NCBI RefSeq assembly: GCF_012033785.1
Contig: NZ_JAAVJC010000006.1
Coordinates: forward strand, 1 to 48,638
Direction: 5' to 3'
DNA: 48,638 nt
Source of the DNA: Streptomyces bohaiensis
Lineage (GTDB): Bacteria; Actinomycetota; Actinomycetes; Streptomycetales; Streptomycetaceae
Shown: one piece after another, positions 35,719-46,562 of the stretch
How the letters are laid out: every line of letters begins with the position of its first letter
Numbering within the stretch: the first letter of the stretch is position 1
Made by a program: the position numbers and the translations under genes
The notes under the pieces: model-generated
Database searches by the model: none
What the model was told of the DNA's origin: nothing
Seen by the model: the letters and a program-made list of their open reading frames with translations, nothing else

Positions 35719-36573
35719 TCAGCCGGTCTCGCCCGCCATGCGGCGGAGGCGGTCGATGCGGTCGGCCATCGGCGGGTGGGTGGCGAACATCCTGGTCAGA
35801 CCCTCGCCGCGCCGGAACGGGTGCGCGATCATCATGTGACTGGCGGCTTCGATCCGGGGCTCGGGCGGCAGCGGCAGTTCCTGCGTGCCGCGCTCCAGCT
35901 TGGCCAGCGCGTCGGCGAGGGCGAGCGGGTCGCCGGTGAGCCGGGCGCCCGCGGCGTCGGCCTCGTACTCGCGGGACCGACTGACGGCCAGCCGGATGAG
36001 GGAGGCCGCGATCGGCCCGAGCAGCGCGACGAGCACCGTCCCCACGATCCCCGGGCCCCGGTCGGACCGCCCCGGCAGCAGCCAGGCGAACTGGACCAGG
36101 AACATGACGGCGGAGGCCATAGCCCCGGCCACCGAGGCGATGAGGATGTCCCGGTTGTAGACGTGGCTCAGCTCGTGCCCGATGACGCCGCGCAGCTCCC
36201 GTTCGTCGAGGACCGCGAGGATGCCCTCGGTGCAGCAGACGGCGGCGTTGCGGGGGTTCCGGCCGGTCGCGAAGGCGTTGGGGGCGTCGGTCGGGGAGAT
36301 GTACAGCCGTGGCATGGGCTGGCGGGCCACGCCCGCGAGTTCGCGGACCATGCGGTAGAGCTGCGGTGCCTCGAACTCGCTGACGGGCCGCGCGCGCATC
36401 GAGCGCAGCGCCAGCTTGTCGCTGTTCCAGTAGGCGTAGCCGTTGGTGGCCAGCGCCGCGAGGAGCGCGACGACGACTCCGGTGGTGCCGAAGAAGCTGC
36501 CGACGAGAAGTATGAGGGCGGACATGCCGCCGAGGAGGACGGCGGTCTTCAGCCCGTTGGTGGAGCGGTGCAC
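35719..36573 (-). CDS. htpX: HtpX-type membrane zinc metalloprotease (M48)
   Basis: 284 aa. It has two N-terminal membrane helices (residues 10-55), the zinc motif [11 protein letters not shown] near 132, two more helices (150-205), and the third-ligand glutamate in [13 protein letters not shown] near 215. HtpX degrades misfolded membrane proteins on the cytoplasmic side. GTG at 36573 has GGAAGG upstream. A core gene; the yccF/htpX/nuoN region is a conserved streptomycete neighbourhood as I recall. Confidence 0.95.
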   Translation of the reverse strand: MHRSTNGLKTAVLLGGMSALILLVGSFFGTTGVVVALLAALATNGYAYWNSDKLALRSMRARPVSEFEAPQLYRMVRELAGVARQPMPRLYISPTDAPNAFATGRNPRNAAVCCTEGILAVLDERELRGVIGHELSHVYNRDILIASVAGAMASAVMFLVQFAWLLPGRSDRGPGIVGTVLVALLGPIAASLIRLAVSRSREYEADAAGARLTGDPLALADALAKLERGTQELPLPPEPRIEAASHMMIAHPFRRGEGLTRMFATHPPMADRIDRLRRMAGETG

Positions 36574-37224
36574 AGGTGCCTTCCGGGGTGAGCCGTCGGG
36601 CCCGCCGGGGGGCGGCGGCGGACCGGGCCGTGGTGGGGCGGGCGGCTCGTCTGGGGCGGTCGGGGACGGCGGGGGCCGTGGGCGGACGGTCGGGCTGCTG
36701 GTCGGGGTGCGGAGCGGGGCACGGGGGGGCTGCGGACGGGCAGCCGGGCGGCGGAGCGGATCGGGGCGGTCGGGCGTGGGGCGGGGGCGCCGCTGCGTTC
36801 CCTTGGCGCCGGCCGCGGGGCGGGCGGCCGGAGCGGCGACCGGGACGGGTTTCCGCCGCTATCGGCGGGACCTCCCGGATAACAGTGGACACTCCCGGTG
36901 TATGAACGCCGCGGTGCGCGGCACGGTTCCCGGTGGTCGCGGCACGGTCCGGCGACGGGAGCGGGCGCGTGACCGGGCGGGCGGCGGGGGCGCGACCCCC
37001 GCGGCGTAGGCGGCGGTCGGCGCGGGCCGCGGCAGCACTGTGGCACGGGGGCACTGCGGCACGGCGGGCATACGCGACCGTGCCGCGTCACCCCGGCGCC
37101 TCGTCGTCGAGGGGGCACCGGGGCACGCGGCATGGCTGGCAGCGGGCAGTCACGCGGCGGGGCGGCTACGCGGCGGAACGGCCCTGCGGCGGAGAGGGGT
37201 GGCGGCGAGGAAGAGCGGCGGAGG
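36574..37224. other. Gene-free stretch upstream of htpX
   Basis: 651 bases between htpX and the amidase gene. Open frames here are extremely Arg/Gly/Pro-rich and have no ribosome-binding sites or recognisable motifs, so I treat them as composition artefacts. It should contain the htpX promoter. The relatively AT-rich part (36886-36906, GGATAACAGTGGACACTCCC) is the best candidate for a regulatory site. Confidence 0.5.
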
Positions 37225-38427
37225 TCAGCGCCGCGCGGCGGCGACCCGTGTTCGCAGCGCGGCGAGTTCGCCGTACATCACGGCGCCCGGGCATTCGGTC
37301 GCCATCCAGTCGCAGTGGCCGCTGATGCTCTGCACTTCGCGCGTGCTGCCGTCGACCGGGTTCACGAACCGGATGCGCGCCAGCGGGTCCAGCCCGTGGA
37401 GCCGGGCGAGGGCGGCGCACAGCTCGGTCACCGCGGTTTGGGCGGCCTCGGTGGGAGGGCGTCCTGTCAGGTTGCCCAGCAGCGCGATGCCGAGGTTGCC
37501 GGAGTTGGCGCCCCCGACGTGGGCGGCGGTGACCATGTTCCCCCGGGCGTCGTGGCCGGGCATTCCGGAGCCGCCGGACCAGCGGCCCTCGTAGATCCGG
37601 CCCGCCTCGTCGACGAGGAACTGGTAGCCGATGTCGCCCCAGCCGTTGTCGACGGCGTGGAAGTCGTAGATGGCGCGGACGACGGCCGCCGGGTCGGCGG
37701 CGTTGTTGGCGGTGTCGGTGTGGTGGACGGTGATCGTCTGGAGCGGGTAGAAGGCCGGAGGCATGATCTCCGTGCCGTCCGTACGGAACCGCTTGGACTC
37801 GTCGGCGCCCCATTCGGCTCGGGACAGGTAGGAGATGCTGCGCAGCCGGGGGTGCTCCTCGGGGACACGCGCCCGGCGGCGCGGGCCACCAGTGGTGTCG
37901 AGGGCCCGGGTCCGGAGGTTCCGGGCGCCCGTGGGCGGCTGGACCCGGTAGCCCGTGGCGCCGTCGGCCGCGATGAGCCGGGCGCCGCCATTGGCCGAGG
38001 AGCAGGTGGCGGGGACCGGTGCCCAGTCGCTGTCGCCCTCCGGGGTGCTGAACCGCACGCGGCCGCCCTCGTCCGGGCCGTCCCAGCGGGCGGCGACCCA
38101 CCCGGCGGGAAAGGCGAGGGCGGCGACGGTTCCGGCGGCGGGCTCGCCGCTGCGGGTCTCGGGGAAGGCGCGCTCGACGGTCCCGCGCGCGGCCTGCTCC
38201 GTGGGAGCTTCGGTCGCGGGGCTGCCGTGGTCCCGCCCCGCTGCCGCGACGACGGCGGGGGCAGCGGCAGTGGCTGCCGCGGCGGCGCCGACGGCGCCGA
38301 TCAGCCCGCGGCGGCTGAGACCGGGGACGCGGCGGTGACCGCCGACGGCGGAGCCGTACGGCGGGGCGTCGGACGGAGACGCGTCGGACGGCTGGGCGGT
38401 GGTGGATTCGTGGGGCGGCTGGGCCAT
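37225..38427 (-). CDS. Tat-exported N-acetylmuramoyl-L-alanine amidase (PGRP type)
   Basis: 400 aa. A twin-arginine signal (LSRRGLIGAVGAAAAATAAAP near residues 38-58) indicates Tat export. The C-terminal domain (about 215-395) is amidase_2/PGRP: TVHHTDT and GHCDWMATECPG carry the zinc ligands His, His and Cys, and YQFLVDEAGRIYEGRW is the conserved core. It cleaves the lactyl ether-peptide amide of peptidoglycan. ATG at 38427 has AAGGGAACC upstream, with the frame also open before it. A cell-wall gene unrelated to the cluster. Confidence 0.92.
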   Translation of the reverse strand: MAQPPHESTTAQPSDASPSDAPPYGSAVGGHRRVPGLSRRGLIGAVGAAAAATAAAPAVVAAAGRDHGSPATEAPTEQAARGTVERAFPETRSGEPAAGTVAALAFPAGWVAARWDGPDEGGRVRFSTPEGDSDWAPVPATCSSANGGARLIAADGATGYRVQPPTGARNLRTRALDTTGGPRRRARVPEEHPRLRSISYLSRAEWGADESKRFRTDGTEIMPPAFYPLQTITVHHTDTANNAADPAAVVRAIYDFHAVDNGWGDIGYQFLVDEAGRIYEGRWSGGSGMPGHDARGNMVTAAHVGGANSGNLGIALLGNLTGRPPTEAAQTAVTELCAALARLHGLDPLARIRFVNPVDGSTREVQSISGHCDWMATECPGAVMYGELAALRTRVAAARR

Positions 38428-38673
38428 GGGTGGGGTTCCCTTCGAGCCGGGGTCACGGGCCGCGGTCGGCCGCGACGCGGCGCACCCGGCCGACCGTGGG
38501 CGGCAACCTAGCAGCCGGTTCACCCGAACGGGGTTACGCGGACATGGCGTCAGAATGCCTGTCCGCGCGGGTGGTTGAGCTGCCCGACGGGTAGGACTGC
38601 TGCCCCGACGGGCACCCGGTGGTGCGGGTCAGCAGCAGCCCTCGCGACTGCCGCGCGCCCGGAACACGGCTCG

Positions 38674-40371
38674 TCAGAACAGGGTGCCGGCCGCCGTCAG
38701 CCCGAGCATCAGCTGCGGGGCCACGGAAAGGGCGAGGGCAAGCAGGGCGGTGACGGCGATCGCGACGGCGATCGGTGCGCCGGGGCGTGGCTCCCGGTCG
38801 GCGGCAGGCGGGAACCGTTCCGCGAGCGCCACCGGGGCGTCGGTGGCGTCCGAGGCCCCGGCAGCGGCCGTGCCCGGCGCAGCCGCAGTCCCTGTCCCGG
38901 CCGCGACCCCGGCCTGGCCTGCGCCTGCGGCCGCGGGCCCGGTCTCGGCACCGACCTCGGCCGCGGCAGCGCCGCGAGGGGCCGCCGGGCGGAACAGCAG
39001 CGCGGCCCAGCGGAGGTAGTAGACGAGCGCGATGACGACGTTGACCGCCGCGACGACCGCGAGTACCGCCAACTCCGCCTCGACGGCCGCCCGGATGACG
39101 GCGATCTTCGCGAACAGGCCCGCCAGCCCGGGCGGCAGGCCGGCCAGGCACAGCAGGAAGAAGCCCAGCGCGAGCGCCGTCAGCGGGTTCCGGTCGTGCA
39201 GGCCGCGGTGGTCGGTCAGCCGGTGGCGGCCGGCACGCTCCGCGACGTGGACGGCGACGGCGAACGTCCCGAGGTTCACCACGGCGTACATGACCGCGTA
39301 GGCGACGGTCGCGCCGATCGCCGTCGACCGGCCGTCGGCGTCGCTCGCGTAGCCGGCGGCCGCCAGCGGGACCAGCAGGTAGCCGGCCTGGGCCACGGAG
39401 GACCAGGCCAGCAGCCGCACGGTGCTGCGGTCGCCGTCGGGTCGGGTGCGGAGCGCGGCGACGTTGCCCGCCGTCATGGTGAGTCCGGCCAGTACCGCGA
39501 GGACCGGCCCCCAGACGCCGCCGAGGTCGGCGAAGGCCATGGAGGTCACCAGGATCAGCCCGGCCAGACCGGCGGTCTTGCTGACCACCGAGAGGTACGC
39601 GGCGACCGGCAGCGGGGCACCGAGATAGGTGTCGGGGACCCAGAAGTGGAAGGGGACCGCGGCCGTCTTGAAGGCGAAGCCGACGAGGGTGAGGACAACG
39701 CCGGCGCGGATCAGCGCGTCGAGCGCCGGGTCCGCGCCCGCCAGCCCGTCGGCGATGCCGCCGAGGAAGAGGCTGCCGGAGCCGGCGTAGACGAAGCTGA
39801 TGCCGAGCAGGGTGACGGCGGTCGCGACGACCGAGGTGAGGAAGAACTTGAGGGCCGCCTCCGGCCCGAGCCGGTCGCCGCGCCGCAGCGCGACGAGGGC
39901 GTACGCGGGGAGGGTGGTGACCTCCATGGCGAGGACCAGGGTGGCGAGGTCGCGGGCGGCGGGGAGCAGGGCGGCGCCGGAGGCGGAGGCGAGCAGCAGG
40001 AACCAGAACTCGCCGCGCGGCAGCGCGCCGGTGGTGTCGTCGCCGCGCTGCCGTGCCAGTTCCGGCAGGGTGAGGAGCGCGGCGATCAACGCACCGCCGA
40101 GGACGATGAGTTGGATGACGACGGCGAAGGTGTCGGCGCTGTAGGAGCAGACCTCGGAGCGGTCGGCCAGGCAGAAGCTGGTGCGGTCCCCGCGGTGCAG
40201 CGGCAGCAGCGTGAGCAGCGCGAGGGCGAGCCCGGCGGCGGCGATGGTCCCCAGGTGCCGCTTGCGCTCCTCGGGGAGGAAGAGGTCGGTGAGGAGCACC
40301 GCGACGGCGGTGATGGCGACGACGGTGGGCGGGGCGAGGGCGATCCAGTCGATGGTCTGGACGAGGCTCAT
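38674..40371 (-). CDS. nuoN: NADH-quinone oxidoreductase subunit N
   Basis: 565 aa. It is an antiporter-like proton-pumping membrane subunit of complex I. AMEVTTLPAYALV (charged TM5 Glu), FKTAAVPFHFWVPDTYLGAP and LAWSSVAQAGYLLVP are diagnostic. Near the C-terminus (about 450-525) an Ala/Gly/Thr-rich loop interrupts the membrane segments and is longer than usual. ATG at 40371 overlaps the nuoM stop (ATGA). Confidence 0.95.
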   Translation of the reverse strand: MSLVQTIDWIALAPPTVVAITAVAVLLTDLFLPEERKRHLGTIAAAGLALALLTLLPLHRGDRTSFCLADRSEVCSYSADTFAVVIQLIVLGGALIAALLTLPELARQRGDDTTGALPRGEFWFLLLASASGAALLPAARDLATLVLAMEVTTLPAYALVALRRGDRLGPEAALKFFLTSVVATAVTLLGISFVYAGSGSLFLGGIADGLAGADPALDALIRAGVVLTLVGFAFKTAAVPFHFWVPDTYLGAPLPVAAYLSVVSKTAGLAGLILVTSMAFADLGGVWGPVLAVLAGLTMTAGNVAALRTRPDGDRSTVRLLAWSSVAQAGYLLVPLAAAGYASDADGRSTAIGATVAYAVMYAVVNLGTFAVAVHVAERAGRHRLTDHRGLHDRNPLTALALGFFLLCLAGLPPGLAGLFAKIAVIRAAVEAELAVLAVVAAVNVVIALVYYLRWAALLFRPAAPRGAAAAEVGAETGPAAAGAGQAGVAAGTGTAAAPGTAAAGASDATDAPVALAERFPPAADREPRPGAPIAVAIAVTALLALALSVAPQLMLGLTAAGTLF

Positions 40372-42125
40372 CGGCCGACTCCTTCCAGCAGGAGCTGCAC
40401 GGCGGGGTCGGTCAGCCGCAGCAGCAGCGCGGGCCAGAGGCCGATCAGCAGGGTGAGGGCGGCGAGCGGCAGGAGGAGCGCCGACTCGTCCCGGTGGAGG
40501 TCGGGCAGATCCGGCTGCCGCACGGCTTCGCCCGGGGGCGCCGCGGTTGCCGTACCGGTGGCGGTCGCCGTGGCGGCGCCGGTCGCTGCGGCAGCGCCGG
40601 TCGCCGTGCCGGTCGCCGCGGGGATCGTGCCCGCGTCGGTGGCCGGCGCGGGGGTGGCGCCGTGCGCGCCCGGGCGGGCATCGTCGGCGGTGGCCGGTGC
40701 GGGGTCGGGCGAGGTGCCCGCGCAGACCCGGCGGACCACCTGGAGCAGGTAGGCGGCCGTCAGCAGGGTGCCGAGCCCTGCCAGGGCGAGGCAGACGACG
40801 AACACCGGGCGGCTGAGGCCCTCGGCGGGGTTGAACGCCCCGAGCATCGCCAGGAGTTCGCCCCAGAACCCGGCGAGGCCCGGAAGCCCCAGCGAGGCGA
40901 CGGCGGTGAAGGCGAGCAGCGCCCCGAGCCGCGGTGCCCGGCCGTAGAGCCGGGCCCCTCCGCCGTGTTCGGCGAGGCGGTCGAGGTCGGTGGTGCCGGT
41001 GCGTTCCCGGACCGCGCCGGCAAGAAGGAACAGCAGGGCGGTGATGACGCCGTGGGCGATGTTGGCGAAGAGCGCGCCGTTGACGCCGGTCGGCGTGAGG
41101 GTCGCGATGCCGAGAAGGACGAACCCCATGTGGCCCACCGAGGAGTAGGCGATGAGGCGTTTGAGGTCGCCGCCGGCGCCGGCGCGCACCAGGGCGAGGC
41201 AGGCGAGCGAGCCGTAGATGATGCCGGTGACGGCGAACGCGGCGAGGTAGGGGGCGAAGAAGTGGATGCCCTCCGGCGCGACCGGCAGCACGATCCGGAC
41301 CAGGCCGTAGGTGCCGAACTTCAGCAGGACTCCCGCGAGGAGCACGGATCCGACGGTCGGTGCCGCGGTGTGGGCGTCGGGCAGCCAGCTGTGCAGCGGC
41401 CACATCGGGGTCTTCACCGCGAGCCCGATGCCGATGGCGAGGACGGCGAGGATCTGCGTGGTGCGGCTGAGTCCGTCGCCGTGGGCCTCGGCGAGCACCA
41501 CCATGTCGAAGGTGCCGGCCTGGAGCCCGACCAGCAGGAACCCCAGCAGCATCACCACGGACCCCAGCAGGGTGTACAGCACGAACTTCCAGGCCGCGGC
41601 GGCTCGTTCGGCGCCGCCCCACCGGCTGATGACGAAGTACATCGGGATCAGCACGGTCTCGAACGCCAGGAAGAACAGGATGAGGTTGAGCGCGGCGAAG
41701 GTGGCGAGGGTGCCCGTCTCCAGCACCAGCAGCAGCGCGACGAGGCCACGCGGGCCCGCACCGCCCTCACCGGCGGGCGGCCGCCGCAGCACGTGCACGG
41801 CGCACAGGAGGCACAGCAGCGCGGTGAGGACCAGCAGCGGCAGCGAGATGCCGTCCACCCCGAGGTGGAGGCGGACACCGAACGCCGGGACCCACGCCAC
41901 GTCCGTCACCGCCTGCGGCCGGTCGGCGGCGCCGCGGTCGAAGGCCGCCGCGAGCAGCAGTGTCCCGAGCAGTACGGCGCCGGTGACCGCGACGCCGATC
42001 CGCCCCGCGGTCCGGGTCGACTCGGGGCCGCGCGGCAGCAGGAGCAGCACCACCGCCGCGAGGAGGGGCAGGGTGACGACGGCGGCCAGCAGCGGCGCCG
42101 TCACGGAGTCGGTGAGCGTGAGCAC
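40368..42125 (-). CDS. nuoM: NADH-quinone oxidoreductase subunit M
   Basis: 585 aa. It is an antiporter-like subunit with the TM5 Glu in FLAFETVLIPMYFVISRWGG and the TM7/8 KTPMWPLHSWLPDAHTAAPTVGSVLLAG segment. A low-complexity Ala/Thr/Gly insert (roughly residues 468-535) lies before the last helices, similar in kind to that in nuoN. The GTG at 42125 begins seven bases after the nuoL stop codon. Confidence 0.95.
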   Translation of the reverse strand: MLTLTDSVTAPLLAAVVTLPLLAAVVLLLLPRGPESTRTAGRIGVAVTGAVLLGTLLLAAAFDRGAADRPQAVTDVAWVPAFGVRLHLGVDGISLPLLVLTALLCLLCAVHVLRRPPAGEGGAGPRGLVALLLVLETGTLATFAALNLILFFLAFETVLIPMYFVISRWGGAERAAAAWKFVLYTLLGSVVMLLGFLLVGLQAGTFDMVVLAEAHGDGLSRTTQILAVLAIGIGLAVKTPMWPLHSWLPDAHTAAPTVGSVLLAGVLLKFGTYGLVRIVLPVAPEGIHFFAPYLAAFAVTGIIYGSLACLALVRAGAGGDLKRLIAYSSVGHMGFVLLGIATLTPTGVNGALFANIAHGVITALLFLLAGAVRERTGTTDLDRLAEHGGGARLYGRAPRLGALLAFTAVASLGLPGLAGFWGELLAMLGAFNPAEGLSRPVFVVCLALAGLGTLLTAAYLLQVVRRVCAGTSPDPAPATADDARPGAHGATPAPATDAGTIPAATGTATGAAAATGAATATATGTATAAPPGEAVRQPDLPDLHRDESALLLPLAALTLLIGLWPALLLRLTDPAVQLLLEGVGR

Positions 42126-42132
42126 GGGACGG

Positions 42133-44052
42133 TCAGCCTCCGGCGCTTGCGAGGGCGGTGGTCACGAGCAGCACGACGACGGCGGCGACCAGCACGGTCA
42201 GGTAGGTCTGGGCGTTGCCGTTCTGGGCCCGCCGCACGAGGCGGCCGAGGAGCCCCGGCAGGGCGGCCGCCCCGCGCACGTAGGTGTCGACCACGGTGCG
42301 GTCGACGAAGCGCGTGAGCCGCGCGGCGCCCTCGGTGGGGCGGGCGGCGAGGGCGGTGGTGGCGGCGTCGAGGCGGAACCCGGCGGCGGCGTCGGCGTGG
42401 AAGCGCGAGCCGAGCAGCGACAGCCCGGGGTCGGGCGGTTCGTCCATCTCGTAGCGGCGGCGCCAGGCGGCCCAGGTCGCCGCGCCGCCGATGAGGGCGG
42501 CACCGGTGGCGACGGCCGAGGTGGCGGGAGTGGGGGCGAGCGAGGTGCCGTCGAGCCAGGACGGCAGCCAGCGGTAGCCGAGCCCCATCAGCAGCGCGGG
42601 GACGGCCAGCAGCCAGAGCACGAGGGTGGTGACACCGCTGACGGCCGGGGGCTGCGGCAGCGGCTCGGGGCGCGCCGAGACCGGGTCGTGGAAGGCCATG
42701 AGCCAGAGCCGGGTCGCGTAGGCGGCGGTGAGCAGCGCCGTCAGCAGGGTGGCGGCGAGCACCAGCCAGGCGCCCGCGGCCGGTACGCCCGCGGGGGCGC
42801 CGGCAGGGTCGAGCGCCGCGGTCTCCGCCGCGTGCAGGATCGCCTCCTTGGAGAAGAACCCGGAGAACGGCGGGATGGCGGCGAGGGCGAGCAGACCGAT
42901 GGTCATCGCCCAGAACGCGTCGGGGGCGCGGCGCTTTATGTCGCGGGTCCGGGCCATGACGCCGAGGGAGCCGGTGCCGGCGACGGTGATCAGGACACCG
43001 GCGGCGAGGAACAGCAGGGCCTTGAACGCGCCGTGCGTCAGCAGGTGGAAGACGGCGGCGTCGCGGCTGCCGACGGCCAGTGCGCCCGCCATGAGGCCGA
43101 GTTGGCCGATGGTGGAGTAGGCGAGGACCCGTTTGAGGTCGTCCTGGGCGAGGGCGGCGACCGCCGCCCCGACGGCGGTGAGGGCGGCGACGACGGCGAG
43201 GACCAGCAGCGCGGCGGTGGAGGCGGTGAAGACCGGCAGCAGCCGCGCCACGACGTAGACACCGGCGGCGACCATGGTCGCCGCGTGGATGAGGGCGGAG
43301 GCCGGGGTGGGGCCGGCCATCGCGCCGGGCAGCCAGGTGTGGAGCGGGAACTGCGCGGACTTGCCCGCGACCCCGGCGAGCAGCAGCAGCGCGACGAGGG
43401 TGGGGCGCTCCAGCTCGAAGTCGGCGAGGGAGGAGGTGAGTCCGTTGACGATGTGGCTGATGCGGAAGGTGCCCGCCTCGGAGGCGAGGACGAGGATGCC
43501 GATGAGGAACGGCACGTCGCCGAGCTTGGTCACCAGGAACGCCTTGAGGGCCGCGGCGCGGGCGGCGGGGCGCTCCCAGTAGTGGCCGACGAGGAAGTAC
43601 GAGCAGATGCCCATGACTTCCCAACCGACGAGCAGCACGATCAGGTCGTCGGTGTAGACGACGAGCAGCATCGCGGCGGTGAAGAGCGAGACCAGCGCCG
43701 CGTAGGAGGGGTAGCGGGGGTCGTCGCGGAGGTAGCCGGTCGAGTAGAGCTGGACGGCCGTGGCGACGACGGCGACCAGCGCGGCGACGAGGACGGCGAA
43801 CCCGTCGAGGTGGAGCGCCAGTTCGATGGGGAGGTCCGGGTCGCCGGTGGGGGTGAGGACGGTGGCCGCGGTGAGGGGGGCGTCACCGCCCTGGCGGACG
43901 GCGACCAGCACGGTGAGGGCGGCGGCCGCCAGCGTCGGCAGTACGGCCAGCGGTCGCACGAACCCGGGCGCGCTGCGGCCGGTCAGGAGTATCAGCGCGG
44001 CGGCGGCGAACGGCAGCAGCGGGACGAGGACGGCCGCGGTGGTGGTGGTCAC
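42133..44052 (-). CDS. nuoL: NADH-quinone oxidoreductase subunit L
   Basis: 639 aa. It is the distal antiporter-like subunit with the long lateral helix at the C-terminus. [17 protein letters not shown] (TM5 Glu), [35 protein letters not shown] (TM7-8) and [12 protein letters not shown] are diagnostic. GTG at 44052 overlaps the nuoK stop (GTGA); an extended upstream frame is a shadow of nuoK. Confidence 0.95.
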   Translation of the reverse strand: MTTTTAAVLVPLLPFAAAALILLTGRSAPGFVRPLAVLPTLAAAALTVLVAVRQGGDAPLTAATVLTPTGDPDLPIELALHLDGFAVLVAALVAVVATAVQLYSTGYLRDDPRYPSYAALVSLFTAAMLLVVYTDDLIVLLVGWEVMGICSYFLVGHYWERPAARAAALKAFLVTKLGDVPFLIGILVLASEAGTFRISHIVNGLTSSLADFELERPTLVALLLLAGVAGKSAQFPLHTWLPGAMAGPTPASALIHAATMVAAGVYVVARLLPVFTASTAALLVLAVVAALTAVGAAVAALAQDDLKRVLAYSTIGQLGLMAGALAVGSRDAAVFHLLTHGAFKALLFLAAGVLITVAGTGSLGVMARTRDIKRRAPDAFWAMTIGLLALAAIPPFSGFFSKEAILHAAETAALDPAGAPAGVPAAGAWLVLAATLLTALLTAAYATRLWLMAFHDPVSARPEPLPQPPAVSGVTTLVLWLLAVPALLMGLGYRWLPSWLDGTSLAPTPATSAVATGAALIGGAATWAAWRRRYEMDEPPDPGLSLLGSRFHADAAAGFRLDAATTALAARPTEGAARLTRFVDRTVVDTYVRGAAALPGLLGRLVRRAQNGNAQTYLTVLVAAVVVLLVTTALASAGG

Positions 44053-44447
44053 GGGGTGGTGGTCTCCTGTCCGCGCGCGGCGTCGTTCGCGGTGGGCTGC
44101 TCCGCCCCGTCCGTTCCCCCGGTCGCCTCGGCGGCGCCGGGCCCGTCGCGCAGGGCGCGGAGCCGGTCGAGGGCGACGGTGCCGCGGCGGCGGTACACCA
44201 GCAGCACGATGGCGAGGCCGATGCCGATCTCGGCGGCGGCGAGCGCGATCAGGAAGAGCGTGAAGACCTGGCCGGAGTGGAGTTCGTCGGCCAACCACAC
44301 GTCGAAGGCGACGAGGTTGAGGCTGACGGCGGCCAGCATCAGCTCCACCGACATCAGCACCAGCACGGTGTTGCGGCGGGCCAGCACCCCGTAGAGGCCG
44401 ACGCAGAACAGCAGGACGGCGAGGGTGGCCGGGTGGACGAGGTGCAT
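44049..44447 (-). CDS. nuoK: NADH-quinone oxidoreductase subunit K
   Basis: 132 aa. It has three membrane helices with the conserved glutamates in [20 protein letters not shown] and [21 protein letters not shown]. The C-terminal 30 residues are a hydrophilic extension beyond the usual ~100 aa. ATG at 44447 overlaps the nuoJ stop (TGATG). Confidence 0.96.
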   Translation of the reverse strand: MHLVHPATLAVLLFCVGLYGVLARRNTVLVLMSVELMLAAVSLNLVAFDVWLADELHSGQVFTLFLIALAAAEIGIGLAIVLLVYRRRGTVALDRLRALRDGPGAAEATGGTDGAEQPTANDAARGQETTTP

Positions 44448-45031
44448 CAGCCTTGGCCCTCCTCGGAGTCGGCGCGGCGGGCGCGCGAGATGACGATGGC
44501 TCCGACGAGGGCGGCGAGCAGCAGCACCGACAGCGCCTCGAACGGCAGCACCCAGGTGCGGAAGAGGCTTTCGCCGAGGGCGTCGGACCGGCCGTGGGGG
44601 GTGGAGAGGTCGATCCAGGTGGTGCGGAAGGCGTCCACGACGAGCGTCACGAGGGTCGCGGCGGCGGCCAGCGCCACCACCAGCGCGAGAGGCCGGTTCC
44701 GGGAGTCGGCGTCGGGGGACGGTCCGATGGGGGCGCGGGTCAGCATCAGCCCGAACAGCAGCAGGACCACGACGGAGCCGAGGTAGATGAGGACCTGGAC
44801 CCAGGCGATGAACTCGGCGGTCAGCAGCAGGTACTCGACGGCGAGGCCGCCGAGGGCGACGACGAGGTACAGCGCGGCGTGGACGAGGTGGCGGCTGGTG
44901 ACGCAGAGGATCGCGGCGCCGAGCACGACCACGGCGACCAGCAGGAAGACGATCTCCACGCCGGAGGGCGAGAGGACGCTGCGACCGCTCTCCCCGGCGG
45001 CCGCCAGCAGCGGCAGCGTGACGGCGCTCAC
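44447..45031 (-). CDS. nuoJ: NADH-quinone oxidoreductase subunit J
   Basis: 194 aa with five hydrophobic helices and the NuoJ segment [46 protein letters not shown] at 45031 overlaps the nuoI stop (GTGA). Confidence 0.95.
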   Translation of the reverse strand: MSAVTLPLLAAAGESGRSVLSPSGVEIVFLLVAVVVLGAAILCVTSRHLVHAALYLVVALGGLAVEYLLLTAEFIAWVQVLIYLGSVVVLLLFGLMLTRAPIGPSPDADSRNRPLALVVALAAAATLVTLVVDAFRTTWIDLSTPHGRSDALGESLFRTWVLPFEALSVLLLAALVGAIVISRARRADSEEGQG

Positions 45032-45606
45032 CGCGGCTCCCCCGTGCCGTCGTCGCCGGCGGGGCGGTCCTGCGCCTGGTCCTGCGCCTGCTCCTGGGCG
45101 GCGCGTTCGGCGGTGCGGCGGGCGGCTGTCAGCTCCTTGGCCTCGACGGCGGCCTCGGTGAGCGGCGGCGGTTCCGGCACCGTCCACATCCACTCGCGCA
45201 GCTTCTCGCGCTCGTGGGTGAGTTCGCGGATGTCGGTCTCGGCGTACTCGAACTCCGGCGACCAGAACAGCGCGTCGAAGGGGCAGACCTCCACGCAGAT
45301 GCCGCAGTACATGCAGAGCGAGAAGTCGATGGCGAACCGGTCCAGCACGTTGCGGCTGCGCTCCCGTCCGCCGGGCGCGGCGGCCGGCACCGTCTCCTTG
45401 TGGGAGTCGATGTAGATGCACCAGTCGGGGCACTCGCGGGCGCAGAGCATGCAGACCGTGCAGTTCTCCTCGAACAGCCCGATGACGCCGCGGGTGCGCG
45501 GCGGCAGCGACGGCAGGTTCTCGGGGTACTGCTGGGTCACCGCACGCCGGGTCATCGCGCGGAACGTCACGGCCAGCCCTTTCGCCAGCCCGGAGCCGAA
45601 GCTCAA
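45028..45606 (-). CDS. nuoI: NADH-quinone oxidoreductase subunit I (2x[4Fe-4S])
   Basis: 192 aa. Two ferredoxin motifs, [12 protein letters not shown] and [12 protein letters not shown], bind the N6a and N6b clusters that pass electrons to NuoB. The C-terminal 45 residues are a Gln/Ala/Glu-rich tail. The start is uncertain: I use the TTG at 45606 overlapping the nuoH stop (TTGA), with an AGGTGG upstream. An ATG 20 codons further in (MTRRAV) is possible. Confidence 0.92.
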   Translation of the reverse strand: MSFGSGLAKGLAVTFRAMTRRAVTQQYPENLPSLPPRTRGVIGLFEENCTVCMLCARECPDWCIYIDSHKETVPAAAPGGRERSRNVLDRFAIDFSLCMYCGICVEVCPFDALFWSPEFEYAETDIRELTHEREKLREWMWTVPEPPPLTEAAVEAKELTAARRTAERAAQEQAQDQAQDRPAGDDGTGEPR

Positions 45607-46562
45607 GAGATCACCACCTTGACGACGCCGGTCAGCGCGATCTGCGCCAGGGCCAGGGGAACGAGGACCGTCCAGGCGAACTTCTGGATCTGGTCGGCGC
45701 GGAGCCGGGGCCAGGCCACACGCGCCCAGATGACGAGGAAGCACAGCGCGCCGGTCTTCAGCAGCATCCAGAGCCAGCCCAGCTGGTCGGGGAACGGGCC
45801 GTGCCAGCCGCCGAAGAACAGCACGGCCGTCAGCGCGGAGATCACGACGATCCCCGCGTACTCCGCCAGCAGGAAGAGCGCGAACCGCAGCCCGGAGTAC
45901 TCGGTGAACGCGCCGAACACGATCTCCTCGGGGGCGATCGGCGCGTCGAACGGCGGCCGGTGCAGCTCGGCGATGCCGGCGGTGAAGAAGACGAACGCGC
46001 CGACCAGCTGCCAGGGCACCCACCACCACTGGAACCCGTCGAGGATGCCGGTGAGGCTGAGCGTCCCGGCGGCCATCACCACCGAGGCCGCGGCGAGGAT
46101 CAGCGGCAGTTCGTAGGCCATGAGCTGTGCGGCGGTACGCATGCCGCCCAGCAGCGAGTACTTGTTGTTGCTGGCCCAACCGCCCATCAGCTGGCCGAGG
46201 ATACCGATGCCGAGGACCGCCAGCACGAAGAAGACACCGGCGTCGATGACCTGGCCGACGAGGCCGCCGGGGCCGAGCGGGATCGCGACGAGCACCACGC
46301 AGTAGGGCACCAGCGCGACGGCGGGAGCGAGTTGGAAGATCCGTCGGTCGGCGCCGGCCGGGACGGTGTCCTCCTTCTGCGCGAACTTCACCCCGTCGGC
46401 GACGAGTTGCGCCCATCCGTGGAAGCCGCCGGCGTGCATCGGGCCGACCCGGCCCTGCATGTGGGCCATGACCTTGTGCTCGGCCTGGCCGACGAGGAGC
46501 GGCAGGACGAGGAAGGCCACCAGTACGGCGACGACGCGCAGCGTGACGTCGAGCAGGTCCAT
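45603..46562 (-). CDS. nuoH: NADH-quinone oxidoreductase subunit H
   Basis: 319 aa. It forms part of the quinone chamber. [28 protein letters not shown] and the acidic loop [33 protein letters not shown] are diagnostic. It is the first nuo gene in the window; nuoA-nuoG do not precede it. ATG at 46562 overlaps the stop of a short acidic frame. Confidence 0.95.
   Translation of the reverse strand: MDLLDVTLRVVAVLVAFLVLPLLVGQAEHKVMAHMQGRVGPMHAGGFHGWAQLVADGVKFAQKEDTVPAGADRRIFQLAPAVALVPYCVVLVAIPLGPGGLVGQVIDAGVFFVLAVLGIGILGQLMGGWASNNKYSLLGGMRTAAQLMAYELPLILAAASVVMAAGTLSLTGILDGFQWWWVPWQLVGAFVFFTAGIAELHRPPFDAPIAPEEIVFGAFTEYSGLRFALFLLAEYAGIVVISALTAVLFFGGWHGPFPDQLGWLWMLLKTGALCFLVIWARVAWPRLRADQIQKFAWTVLVPLALAQIALTGVVKVVIS

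Noticed and set aside
36905..37220. Small Arg-rich frames upstream of htpX
   Set aside because: No ribosome-binding site and composition fully explained by GC content.
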